NCBI GenBank assembly: GCA_036927565.1
Contig: JAYESD010000009.1
Coordinates: forward strand, 27,061,601-27,125,600
Direction of reading: 5' to 3'
Source of the DNA: Tuctoria greenei
Taxonomy: Eukaryota; Streptophyta; Magnoliopsida; Poales; Poaceae
Length of the DNA stretch: 64,000 nt
Positions 1 through 10,601 of the stretch are shown piece by piece (positions within the stretch are counted from its first letter, which is position 1; each line of letters opens with the position of its first letter). A program made the translations under genes and the position numbers. The notes beneath the pieces were generated by a model that ran no database searches, had not been told where the DNA came from, and worked only from the letters and a program-made list of their open reading frames with translations.

Positions 1-991
1 GTCCGTGATCTTGCATCGATACCTCGAGAGATCCGTCATCGCTTCCGCGTGCGTATTTTCTAGCAGATAATTGATGCAAATTTCATATTTAGCCTAGGAA
101 AGATTCAGATTGAAACGTGGATAAGGTTTACTCAACACCTAGCTCGATTACTGGTTCAGACAATTGTTTCAATTTGATGTTGCAGATGCGTAATATTGTA
201 AACGCTTATTGTGGATGTCCGCAACAGAGTTGAGCAGCACTCTTTTACTTAGGGTCTCTGTTCAACGCTTGCATTTTGGACCTGCGTGATGCTTCTGTTC
301 GGCCCACGATCCACCAAAATTTGCTTTGGTCCGTGCCTTTAACAAATAAAATTATTGACAAATAACAACTGATTAAGTATAGTAATCAGCTAGACATCAG
401 AGGTTAGTTAAAGGTTTCTAGGATGAGCAGGAACGTTAACGTGTCTATTTCCGTCGTAACGTCATATAGACCTGCAGATAATCAATCAGTGGAAAACCGG
501 TAGCCGATCACAATGAAAAGGCGAGAACTGCTTTAATTGCTGTCTTCTTTCCTGTGAGAATCTTGTTAGTGCAGGTTTTGGAATATATCCGGAAGTTAGG
601 TTGTGGTGGCTCCTTCCATGGGTGCAATCGTTCGGAAGGTCACATCAATGGCAGTTGGAAGGTTTATGTCCCAGCTGCATGCTTTAGAGATGGACATCTT
701 TGACCTGTAATACTGATGTTGATAAGTTTGGGTTGATTTCTACTTTCTTTATATGACTGGCACCTAATGCCTTAGCTAACTTAACAAATTGATGCAAGGC
801 GTCGATCGTAAGCTTATGCTACCGGACTTCCCGTGCAACTGCCCATACTGGATTCAGATCTTGCGGGTGCCTCTCCAGTTTAGAAACTTGTTTCTGCTTA
901 TGTTTGTTTGGGGTTCACTTCACTTTGAAACTAGAAGCATGGGGGCCATCTCCTTTTGGACACCAGCGATTGAAAGCATATTCTAAAAAAA

Positions 992-1067
992 TACTTTCTT
1001 CATTCTAAATTACTTATCACTCTTTAGTTCAAAAAGAGCGACAAGTAATTTAAGATGAATGGAATAT
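992..1067. mobile_element. Stowaway-like MITE
   Basis: A 76-bp imperfect hairpin flanked by TA. The left arm contains TTCATTCTAAATTACTTATC and the right arm is its near complement, with a short loop around 1027. The AAATTACTTGTC core is typical of grass Stowaway elements of the Tc1/mariner class. It has no coding capacity and would be mobilised in trans. Confidence 0.75.
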
Positions 1068-1738
1068 TAAAAATTAGCTGATGGCCTAATACATATCAGC
1101 AATGTAATTGGTAATTAGCAGAAACAGAATATAATTGGTATATTCCGGACTACAGACAACTTAAATTACTCGGTGGGATATGATCTCAACTTCAACTGAA
1201 ACATTAGCCAGGTGATAGTCCTACAGCTACTTCCACAAGGGAAACCGTCAGTGCATAGATGCGTGCCCACTATGTAGGGCACAGCTGACGGAATCAAGTT
1301 CCCTGTCTGTCACACCGCAGCACGGCAGCATGCATGCACCACTTTAAAAACAGACACTTTGTTTTCGGGGCACTATAAATTTAGGGAAAGACTTTTTTTA
1401 GTGCCTGACTGAGCGCTTAGCTTCAGGCGACGTGCAATACCCATGTCCGGGTCCAGCAGCCATGAGTTGGCCAGTTTTTTTTCAATTTTGTTAATTGTTA
1501 TTCCGTAATTTGTAAAATTATGTTAGTTGTAAAATAATTAAAAAAATTAATTGATTAACCTATAGATTTAAAGTTTAATAGTTAATTACAAGAATTAGTA
1601 GTTAATGATAGTAATTAGCTGCTAACATCTGAAATATAGATAGACTAATAAATTTATAAAATGTCATGGTGTTCCAGATAGGGCAGCATGAACCTCTTTA
1701 ACCACCAAACCAAAAGAAGATTTCAATGTGGAATTAAA

Positions 1739-1818
1739 TATTCACTCCATCTTCATTTATTTGATGTAAGAAGTAAAATTAGTTCTCCGACATCAAATAA
1801 ATGAGGACCGAGAGAGTA
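1739..1818. mobile_element. Stowaway-like MITE
   Basis: An 80-bp imperfect inverted repeat flanked by TA. The left arm carries CTCCATCTTCATTTATTTGA and the right arm reads back as CTCTCGGTCCTCATTTATTT. The outer CTCC(A/C)TC-like end and TA flanks fit the Stowaway pattern. It is non-coding, and its arms differ from those of the MITE at 992, so it is a different family member. Confidence 0.75.
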
Positions 1819-2227
1819 GGAAAGAAACGTTAACTATGTGCCACTTGCTCTGACGACACTGCGATACAGGCTTTATAGTGAACATGGTTACGTGCTCCAA
1901 AAGTGAACAACTGTACTATAAAATTTAGTTTGTTGCTAACGTTAAGATCCACAACTGCAGTCATGTGTTTTTGCCACTACGGTTGCACATCCGATCCGGT
2001 CTCAATGTTCGGATGCAAGCACCCTTGAGTGACATAAAGGCTTACAACCTCATCAGCTTATCATGATCTCCAGCCATGGATTCCACTTCGACACTTATTT
2101 GGAATTATACTCTTATCTGATTATTTTTTTATCGGGAAAAACAGCAGGAAGGTCCTACTGTTGTTTTGTATTAAAGTGTGTGCGCCTGGTCCGAGCCAGG
2201 CCAAACTAACTTATTAGCCCTTCTAAC

Positions 2228-4039
2228 TGTTAGAGATATGAGTCCGACTACTGTGCAAGCAATAAAATTATGCAATCCTGCAAGCAGTGATTTTGGGCCA
2301 TTTGATTGTGATCCAACGGTGCTTGAATACTTTGCACTTAAGTCCTCTCACCTAGAACTGTAAATATACAAAGAGGACCCTGAAGCAAGCAGCCAAGGCA
2401 GAAAACGTCCGTCCATTGATTTAGTCGTTCACACGTCTTACGTAACTGACGTCCTCTTTCCTTCGACGCCGCCGCCGCCACAACGCCGTCCTCGTATGCA
2501 ACTTGCCGTAAGCCGTCCTCGCACTGCATCGTACGTCGTGGACTTCCTTCGACGTTGGCCTCGCCAGATCGCCGTCATCGTGTGTTGCCCGCAAGTGCCC
2601 TCGCACAAACATCGCGGACGTCGATCGTCGTCGCACGTCGCAGCCTGACTGATCGCCGTCTCACGGCGTCGTCGTCTGCCTGGTTCCGTACATCGGTTGC
2701 CCTTCGTCGTAAGTCACAATTTGTCTGATCGTCCACGTACGACAGCATGCCCGACAAAGGCACTGCACAGGAAAGTTGAAGATATCAGCTGTTAAGCGTG
2801 TGTACTTGTGTTATATGTTCATAGTGCATCTTTGTTCAAGTTGTAAATGTTTATGCTGTGCAAACGATGTTGAAAATTGTTGGTTCTCTTACTATGTGCC
2901 GTAAGTAGTTGCTCCATTAGGTTTATTATGTTGATTTTACTACGTAATAGTTTACTATGTTTGTTATTCTTTTACTATGTTGTTTGACCAGCGTTGGAAA
3001 CATTTTTGAAAAAACACTATAGTAACTTTACATGGCACACCTTCACCATCTCTTCATGGCACAGCTTTTATTGATTAAAGTGATATAAAATGAGATGCAT
3101 TCTAGCTTCGATGGGACTGTAGATCCAATTGTTTTCAGTTCACCTAAATGACATCGGCTGCAAATAAAGTCTCCCACGCTTCCCATCTCACGGAATGCAA
3201 CAAGATTTAGAGTGAATCGAAGCCAGGAAATGCAAATACTTCCTGTTACATTCCTGCTGTATCCAATCCAAACATGAGCATTCTGTAGCGGCAGTTCTTT
3301 GGGTTTTCAGTTCAAACATCAGCAAATGCTTCCCATCCCACACTTCCTGTTGAGTTTCTATTGTATCCAGTTCAAACATCAGTCAAGGAAATGCAAAGCT
3401 CTTGTTGCGTTCTGTAGCGGCAAAAGGTCGAACAAGTTTAGTGCATGTGGATGACTGACCACCTGGACGAGTCCGGTGCTCCCATGCCAGGAACATCCAC
3501 GCGAATCGACAAGGAAGACGCTCCTATGAATGTCTCCAATGAATGAAACAACTGAGTGGTGGCGAAAAGTGTGTGACACACACTCGATGGTGGCGTTCTC
3601 CAGTCGCACGGGCAACGGGTGCGAGCTCCATGCACGGGGGACGAGTGCTAGCTCCTCTGCGCACGGACGACAGCGTCGTGCCCGGCGTTGGTGACGGCAA
3701 TGCGATGCAGTGCGAGGACAGCTTCCGGCGAGGTACGTACGAGGACGGTGTTGTGGCGGCAGCGGCGTCGTCGTCGAAGGAAAGAGGACGTCAGTTATGT
3801 AAGACGTGTGAACGACTAAATCAATGGACGAATCGTTTTGTGCCTTGGCTGCTTGTCTCAGGGTCCTCTTTGCATATTTCTAGTTCCAGTGGGAGGACTT
3901 AAGTGCAAAGTATTCAATCACCGTTGGATCACAATCAAATGGCACAAAATCACTGCTTGCAGGATTGCATAATTTTATTGCTTGCACAGTAGTCGGACCC
4001 TTTAACCTTCATAATAATATACAAACATTATTTATAACA
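2228..4039 (+). repeat. Broken 5' LTR of element D
   Basis: Only two pieces survive: 2228-2241, matching the first 14 bases of the 3' LTR, and 3999-4039, matching its last ~41 bases (CATAATAATATACAA core, ending ATAACA). The MULE-like element lies between them. About 70 bp of LTR present in the 3' copy, including its central part, is missing, so the insertion was accompanied or followed by a deletion. Confidence 0.75.
2242..3998. mobile_element. MULE-like element with ~295-bp terminal inverted repeats
   Basis: Bases 2242-2536 read as the imperfect reverse complement of about 3703-3998. The ends are GTCCGACTACTGTGCAAGC on both sides and homology runs through a GCCGCCGCC-rich inner part. Total length is 1757 bp. 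Long TIRs and lack of a transposase point to a non-autonomous Mutator-like element, though a foldback element is possible. The interior is CpG-rich from 2450 to 2750. Around 3240-3420 it holds loosely repeated units sharing TTCTGTAGCGGCA. No 9-bp target duplication is visible, consistent with the LTR deletion at its insertion point. Short ORFs here (for example 3543-3902) run through the TIR and look spurious. Confidence 0.65.
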
Positions 4040-4051
4040 TAATATTAGAGC
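4040..4051 (+). promoter_or_regulatory. Decayed primer-binding site of D
   Basis: TAATATTAGAGC directly after the 5' LTR aligns with TGGTATCAGAGC, the initiator-Met tRNA complement seen intact in A, B and C. The three differences are all G-to-A or C-to-T, which is how a methylated element decays. Confidence 0.6.
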
Positions 4052-4663
4052 TATCAAATAGCCAACTAAGTCGGCTTCATCTTGCCGCACTACCGGCCGC
4101 CCCTCGCTAGCCTCTGTCGAAATCTTCCTTACCGGATCTGGTGCTCGTGGTCACCGTCTTTACTTGATCGGTGCTCGCACCTCTGATCTACCCTTCTACC
4201 AACTGAATACGGCGTCCACCCGCTTCGTTGGCCTTGATCCGGCGCTTCACGACGGACGGTGTTGCATTGGACAGGAGTTTCGTCAGCCCCTTCCAGATTG
4301 CGGCGTCGCTTTTTCTTCAGAAAGCGCCGCTCTGCGTCCACCAGGCGTTATCGAGAATCTCCGGAGGCTGGCACACCGCTCTGCCCCGATCTGGCCCGTG
4401 GATGCATGTTGCTCGGTCCCTGCTTGGATTGATCTGACTCGTGGCTGTACTCCCGTGGAGAGAGAAACACCGGTCAGGTCTGGATCTGGCATCTTCGCGT
4501 GACTTCTACGTGAGTTGACTGTCTGGTAGAAAAAAAAGGAATAAAGAAAAAAAAGGAAAAAAGGAAAAAAAATTGCAACTTGCGCCGCTTATTTTCTTGC
4601 GCTCCCGCCATCGCCCATCGCTGCTTATTTTGCGCTTTTGCCGTCGCCGGTTGTCCGATCAGG
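4052..4663 (+). other. 5' leader of element D
   Basis: Non-coding leader between the primer site and the gag start. It is GC-rich, followed by a purine-rich AAAAAAGGAAAAAA tract at 4528-4572. The overlapping short ORFs on both strands show no domain and are not called. Confidence 0.5.
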
Positions 4664-5560
4664 ATGACTTCTTATTCGAGTGGTGTTCTAGTCTCGCGCT
4701 GTCCGGTACTTTTTAATGACACTAACTATCGCGACTGAGTTTCCGCATGCCTATATATGCGTGGTCTGCGTCTTTGGGAGTTTCTCACGGGTAATCTCAA
4801 ATGCCCGCTCTGTCCAGCTGCTCCTTCAAAGCTTATCATTGGCGAGAAAACTACTGATGATGAGAAACAAAAATTACTTGAAGATTATGAGACTCGTCTA
4901 GCTTCCTATGAGTCTCATTTCAGTGAGTACAGAACGTGGTTGGATGAGGATGCTCGGGCAGGTGCTATTCTTGCTGCTAGTATGGAAGATCGTCTGTCTG
5001 CTGATACAGTGGAGTTTGAGCATGCTCATCAGATGTGGGCTTTTTTGCGTCACCGCTATGAGCCTACTGATCAGTCTACCTTTCTTGCTGCTATTCATGA
5101 GGAGCAACTTTTACGACAGAAAGATGCCACATTGGATGAGTTATTCGCTCAGATGTCTGCTATTTGACGTCAGCTTGACACTCTTGGCCCCCAGCTGTCA
5201 CCGGATACTTGTTCGTCTTGTCAGAGTCAGAAGGATGCACTTGAGCTTCGTCGCACATATGACTTATTGACTCGACTTTGTGATGAGTTTGAGCCTCTTC
5301 GTGCTCAGCTGCTTGCTCGTCACCCTCGTGTCACTCTTATGAAGGCTCTGTCTAGCGTTCGTAATGAGGAGACTCGTCTTCATGTTGCTGGTCTACTACA
5401 GTCTTCTTCGGTGTTGGATGCTTGTTTCTCGGCTCCTCGTCATACTACTACTTCACCGACGGTACTTTTTTCAGTTGCTCATCCCTCTATGTTTGGGAGA
5501 CGTGGTGGTCTTCACTGTGACTATTGTGGTAAAGATGGGCATGAGGAGACACACTTTTCA
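4664..5560 (+). pseudogene. Element D gag remnant
   Basis: An ATG at 4664 opens a frame with the copia gag (UBN2-type) pattern: FNDTNYRDxV near the N-terminus, a WAFLRHRYEP segment around 5035, and a zinc-knuckle start CDYCGKDGHEE at about 5515. In-frame TGA stops at 4736 and 5165 both sit where copia gags have Trp (YRD-W-V and AI-W-RQL), that is TGG-to-TGA. The frame is lost around 5560-5600. Gag normally packages the element RNA into virus-like particles; this copy cannot be translated as one protein. Confidence 0.8.
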
Positions 5561-6154
5561 GAAAGAGGAAGGCTCAGGCTCGCCGCTCTTCACAGGGTAC
5601 TGGTGTTGCTAGTACTGGAGTCTCTTAGAGGGATTCTGCTACTACAGATGCACAAATGCTCACACTTCTTTGTCGCATCGTTGCCTCTACACCATCTGTA
5701 GCTGTTGGTTCTGTGACTCACCCTACTACACCTTCAAGTTTTGCTTCTGCTTCACTGTCTTCCACTGAGGGACCACCTTCCACATTTGTTCCAGGTACTC
5801 ATCCATGAATTCTTGATTCTGGTGCTTCGTTTCATATGAATCCTCATCGTACCAGTTTGTCTCCTTTGAGTTCTCCCTCTCATTCTCTTACCATTCATAT
5901 TGGCGATGGTTCTCCTCTTTTTATTGTTGGACAGGGCACTCTATTATATGAATCTTTTCATGTTCCTGATGTTTCTTATGTTCCTGGTCTCACCATGCAA
6001 CATATTTGCTAGCCAGCTAACTGATCATGACTGTCAAGTAATTCTTGATTCTGATGTTTGTTATGTTCAGGACCGTCGCATGGGTCATCTGGTTGGTACT
6101 GGCCCTTGTCATCGTGACTCACAACATCTTTGGGAGCTCGACTGACTTCATCTT
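5561..6154 (+). pseudogene. Element D protease and pre-integrase remnant (left part)
   Basis: The aspartic-protease signature ILDSGASFHM is readable from 5809, preceded by a TGA at 5806 where Trp is expected. After the protease, frames break repeatedly. Pre-integrase sequence (GTGPCHRDSQHLWELD) runs to 6140 and is cut by the insertion of element A at 6155. The frame continues at 30314 on the other side. Another TGA, at 6142, also sits where a Trp is likely. Confidence 0.8.
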
Positions 6155-6466
6155 TGAAAGTGCATCTAGGATCCCCGTGGGTTTTGGATGTTTGATGATG
6201 ACAATTAAGTAACTAATGAGCTTAGTGATCTTAAGCACAGGTGTGGACTCAAGTGGAATCACATACCCTCAAAAAGGAAAAGGATGAAAACGGCGGTATC
6301 GACTCGAAAAGAAGAAACTAGGGTTTCTAGCATGTCGAGTTTAGACTAGCCATATATGAATGAGAATGTGTGCGTAAAGTGCGTTGAGATCAACTTGGGA
6401 GCTCAAAGCGGTTTAGAGATCAAAACCTATTGAGAGAAGAGTGTTAGAGTGTTCTGGCAGGAGAGG

Positions 6467-6995
6467 CCGGACTAGTCCGTGCTGGTGGCCGGACTAGTCC
6501 GCTCCTGGTCAGACTAGTCCGTTTTCAGGCGGACCAGAAGGATATGACTTACTTCGGACTAGTCCGTAGTGGGACGGACTAGACCGGGGTAGTCATGAAG
6601 TGGGTTTTTGGGACTAAGTCCCAAAACCCTGGACTTGTCCGTTTTAGTCCGGACCAAGAGGTCCTGACTAAGATCGAACTAGTCCGCCCTCGTGGCCGGA
6701 CTAGTCCGGATTGGTGAGAGTTAGGTGCTTCAGCGACTAAGTCTGGGAGGCCGGACTAGTCCATGGTCTCCAGACTAGTCCGTTTTCACACGGAACAAAA
6801 GGTTCTGTGTGAGATCGGACTAGTCCGGTTTGGACCGGACTAGTCCGTTATAAAGTGACCGTTTGAATTTGAGTTTTGGCGGGTAGCATGACGATTGCCG
6901 CGCAATGTGGCAGTTGTCAGGGACGTCAGTGGTCCTAAAGGTCGAACTAGTCCGGGCCCTAGGCCAGACTAGTCTGCCCATCTGCTGAGGTCAGC
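6467..6995. repeat. CGGACTAGTCCG quasi-palindrome array in A's 5' LTR
   Basis: About a dozen exact or near-exact copies of CGGACTAGTCCG (with variants such as CAGACTAGTCCG and CGGACTAGACCG) at irregular spacing, upstream of the TATA box, that is in U3. The same array occurs in the 3' LTR at 29015-29505. The position just upstream of the promoter suggests a regulatory role, but this is inference. Confidence 0.9.
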
Positions 6996-7013
6996 AGTAT
7001 GGGCCTGGAACCT

Positions 7014-7023
7014 CTATAAATAG
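7014..7023 (+). promoter_or_regulatory. TATA box of A's LTR promoter
   Basis: CTATAAATAG, preserved at the same place in the 3' LTR (29538-29547). It follows the palindrome array and precedes the transcribed R/U5 part. Confidence 0.75.
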
Positions 7024-7776
7024 AGGATTCCCGGATTCATTTGAATAACTTTGAAACCTTAGCGCCACCACAACAAACTTTGAGCCTTCAAAAGCCTCCT
7101 TCTTGTCTACCTTCACTCTAAAACTAATTCTTGTGTGGATTAGGGTTTGGTGAGGTGAAGAAGAGGAAGAACACCGCTCTAGGCTCTCGGTTTGATCTTT
7201 GCACTTGTCGAATCTTTGTGATCTGTGGCTTGAGTTGTTCTTTGTGATTTGTGATCATATTTTTGGTGGGAGCCTAAGATTGTGAGAAGCCCCAATGAAT
7301 CTTGTATTCACCCTTGTGATAGTGGAGAACCAAGTTAGGCCCTTGTGGTAAACTTGGTGAGGGAAGGGTTGTTGAACCAGGTCCTCCGTGGACTCCTCAA
7401 TGGGGACCTAGATCCTTGTGTGGGATCGAACCTCGGGATAAAATCCTTGTGTCCCTTGTGTACTTCACTTTCCTTTATCGCATATTGCTTCTAGGGTTAG
7501 CTTTATTGTCTTTCACTCATTGTCTTCATTTCACTGTGATCCTTAGCTTCATACTTGCTATATAACTTGTTAAGGTTCACTGAATCATCCTAACACTTTT
7601 TGCATCACGAAAATCCAACTAAAACTTGTTAGAAACCCTTTTTAGGTTTTCCCTACAGGTGGACCGGACTAGTCCGCCCCTAGACTGGACTAGTCCGCCC
7701 CCTATGTACTGATTTTGTCTTATTGAGTCATTTCAGGTCGATTAGCCTATTCACCCCCCTTTAGGCAACTTTCAAT

Positions 7777-7788
7777 TGGTATCAGAGC
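7777..7788 (+). promoter_or_regulatory. Primer-binding site of A
   Basis: TGGTATCAGAGC, two bases after the LTR end, complementary to the 3' end of initiator-Met tRNA. This is the usual minus-strand primer of plant copia elements. Confidence 0.9.
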
Positions 7789-7826
7789 AAGGACTCTCCC
7801 AAAGAGTCTAACAACTCAGAGAGAAG

Positions 7827-9137
7827 ATGGCCAGAGAGGGGTATGACGAAGTCTCGACCAATGAGATCCAAGCAACCCAAGAGGAGGTGCTTGTCTACCA
7901 AGACAAACCAACGGATGACGAAGAGACTCGCCAGATCAAGGCGAAACTTCGAGAAAAGTTGAAGATCCCAAAGTTTGATTCTTCGACCTCTACAACGGGT
8001 GGCACGACCCACTACAACCAACAAGGCTACAACTATGAACGTCTTGTCTCCAACAACCACTACCTTTCCATCCCATCGGGGAAGCCTCCCCAATTCGATG
8101 GAACCAACTACGAATGTGGAAGCACAACATGAAGATCCATCTCGTGTCACTCAACCCTTCATTGTGGCAAATATTGTGTTGACCGGGGTGCACATCCCAA
8201 ATAATGAAGAAGACATCACTCCGGAGCAAGTCGTGCTCCTTCACCGTAATGCCCAAGCGACCGGAGTAATCATCTCGTCTCTCTCAAGAGATGAGTTCAA
8301 CTGAGTAGATGGACTTGAGGTGGCCAAAGATATTTGGGACACCCTCAAGACGTCTCATGAAGGGAACCGAGTCGTGAAGGAAGCAAAGATTGAGCTCATT
8401 GAAGGAGAGCTCGAGAGGTTTGCCATTATGGATGGTGAATCTCCCTAGGAGATGTACAACCGCCTAAAGATGCTCATCAACAAGAGTAGATCTTATGGCT
8501 GCACCAAGTGGACGGACCACGAGGTGGTGAAGAGGATGATTCGGGCATTCATACCTAGAAACGTCTCTATTTGCTCCATGATACGAGAAAGCCCGGGGTT
8601 TGCTCAAATGACCCCGGAGGAGGTCCTAGGAAGGATCATCAACCACAAGATCATGGAGAAGGAGGCACTCTTCTACAACGACCTCCAAAGGTTCACCGCC
8701 TCGAAGATGAAGGATGTTGCACTCAAAGCAACATCCTTCTCAAAAGAGCAAAAAGAAGATGATGAGGAGAGCCTCGACACCAATGAGGAGAAGGAAAGGA
8801 GGATACAACCACGAGAGCAAGGGCAAGAAAAAGCAAAGCCCAAGACAAATAGAGCTTGCTACAATTATGGCGAGTACGGGCACTTCATTGTGGATTGCCC
8901 ACATGAAGAGGGCAAGAAGAAGAAGGAGGGCAAGCCTCAAGAAAAGAAATACTTCAAGAAGAAGAGGCCCTTCGGTCATGCTCACTTGGGCAAGGAATGT
9001 GACTCTAACGATGAGTCCTCCTCCGAAGACGAGGAGAAGGTGGCAACCATAGCCATCAAGAGGAGCTCCAAGGGAAGCAAGCTTTCCCCCAACCTCAACG
9101 ACCACAAGCCAACTTGCCTCGTGGCGAATAAAGGAAG
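7827..9137 (+). pseudogene. Element A gag, 5' part
   Basis: ATG at 7827 (MAREGYDE). The SIRE gag core follows: YLSIPSGKPPQFDGTNY near 8070, then after two frameshifts at about 8110-8170 RNAQATGVIISSLSRDEF, and EMYNRLKMLINKSRSYG from 8452. A TGA lies at 8302; a TAG at 8446 stands where element C has Gln (SPQDMYNRLK), a CAG-to-TAG change. The zinc knuckle near 8855 reads CYNYGEYGHFIVDC: its second Cys is Tyr, so metal binding would fail. The gene is cut at 9137 by element B and resumes at 21381. Confidence 0.88.
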
Positions 9138-10541
9138 TGAAAGCATCTAGGCCCCCCCATGAAGTACGGTTTCGGTGATTAATGACAACCATTGAACTTT
9201 ACTAATGAATTTGTGAATGCAAGGTCCCCATAATCACTCAATAAAATGAAATGAATATGTCATTGGAGACCCATATACAATCAACTTTTGAGATCAAATC
9301 AATGAGATAAAGACAAGAAGTGAAAGCTCTTATGTCTAAGTCACTCAACCATAAGTTGACAACATACAATGCTTGAAGATCATCAGAGAGGCTTATGAAA
9401 CAAATGTCTAAGAGGTCATCTGAGCAAGACACAAAAGATTCACTCAAAACAACTCGAAGCAAACAAAATCAACTCACCGGATCAACCGATGATTTCAGAA
9501 ATGAACACATCGGTCGAGTTGGTTCAATTGAAGAAGAAGACCTCAGAACAATGTACTCACCAGATCATCCGATGTGAATGGCTCAGTGACATCGGTCCAT
9601 CAGTACAGTTTGCATTACCATTGGACCAAGTGTAGCACCGGATCATCCGATGTACAGACTTACACACATCGGTCAATCACTCTAGTAAGCATCAAGATTA
9701 AGCAACTTCTGGAGGAAGAGCCACCGGATCATCCGATGAGAAGACAGGAGCAACATCGGTCTAACAATGGTCATATCTGACATAATGACAGCAGCCAAAG
9801 TAATTAGACCGATGATAACTAAAGGGGAGACATCGGATCATCCGGTGTTCACAGTAAAGTTCTGTCAGCCTACTTTTCCAACGGCTATTTCGGGGAGGCT
9901 GACTATAAATACCCCCTAACACTGTCATTTCGAAAAGTCTTGATCACCAGAAGCTATCAACATATCCACAAGCATTCAAGACCAAGAGCAATCACTTTCA
10001 CACCATTTCGATCATCCATACACCAAGGTTTAGGCTAGAACTAGCTAGAGAGAGAGCTTGTGTGCCACCATTATGGGTGAGTGGACTCTCTAGGATAGCG
10101 TGAGAGCCTCAAGGGAGTGCCCTTGGTGTTTGTAATCGTGAGGAGACTTCCGGAGCTTGCCAAGGTGTTTGTGGAAGCCCAGAAGGTCGAAGTTGTACAA
10201 GACTTGAGCTCCACCTTGCCAAGGGAGGCGAACGGAGAGAATAGTGAAGACTCCTCGTCTTGGTGACTTGGGTGTGGCAAAACCCTTTGGTGGGTGCCAC
10301 AACGTGAATGTAGGAAGATCTTGACGATCTTGCCGAACCACGGGATAAATCCTTGTCTCCTCGGGAGTTTGCATCCTTCTCCTTCCCTTACTTTTATGTA
10401 TTTTATATTCTACAAAGTTTCTATCTACTAGAATGCATAGATAGTCGCGTAGGGAATTGGGCTTTAGAAAGTAAGTTTCATTGCTTAGAATTTTTCGAAG
10501 AAAGCCCAATTCACCCCCCTCTTGGGCATTCGGTCCTTACA
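9138..10541 (+). repeat. Element B 5' LTR (1404 bp)
   Basis: TG...CA ends, followed by the primer site. Contains the B-type quasi-palindromes (CCGGATCATCCGATG and ACATCGGTC variants) at 9476-9850, TATA box at 9903, and a transcribed part ending TTCGGTCCTTACA. Confidence 0.95.
9903..9912 (+). promoter_or_regulatory. TATA box of B's LTR promoter
   Basis: CTATAAATAC, conserved in the 3' LTR at 20737-20746, shortly downstream of the palindrome array. Confidence 0.75.
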
Positions 10542-10543
10542 AT

Positions 10544-10555
10544 TGGTATCAGAGC
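10544..10555 (+). promoter_or_regulatory. Primer-binding site of B
   Basis: TGGTATCAGAGC just after the LTR, complementary to initiator-Met tRNA. Confidence 0.9.
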
Positions 10556-10601
10556 AAGGTTGCTCATAGGATCATTCTAGCTTCACCGCTAGAGAGCTAA
10601 A

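Larger units (their letters stand above)
1..2227. other. Flanking sequence left of the nested elements
   Basis: No convincing coding region on either strand; the only open frames are about 60 codons and match nothing I recognise. The stretch is moderately AT-rich, with poly-A/T runs near 1480-1650. Two short MITEs (992-1067, 1739-1818) lie in it. A TTGCAG-like acceptor near 185 hints that the first few hundred bases could be an untranslated exon or intron of a gene outside the window, but I cannot show this. The last five bases, CTAAC, look like the left target duplication of copia element D. Confidence 0.5.
6155..7774 (+). repeat. Element A 5' LTR (1620 bp)
   Basis: TG...CA ends, directly followed by the primer site. 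Contains a dense array of CGGACTAGTCCG-type quasi-palindromes at 6467-6995 and two more near the 3' end (7662-7702), a TATA box at 7014, and a downstream transcribed part with TAGGGTT motifs. Compared with the 3' copy it has an extra stretch around 6600-6640 and lacks one palindrome pair. Confidence 0.93.

Noticed and set aside
3543..3902. 119-codon ORF in the MULE-like element
   Set aside because: Runs through the terminal inverted repeat; no domain, and similar frames occur antisense in the other TIR.
2233..4007. 9-bp target duplication for the MULE-like element
   Set aside because: Flanks do not match at any of the end positions I tried.
6467..6995. CRISPR-like palindromic repeats
   Set aside because: Irregular spacing, no conserved spacer length, plant retrotransposon context.
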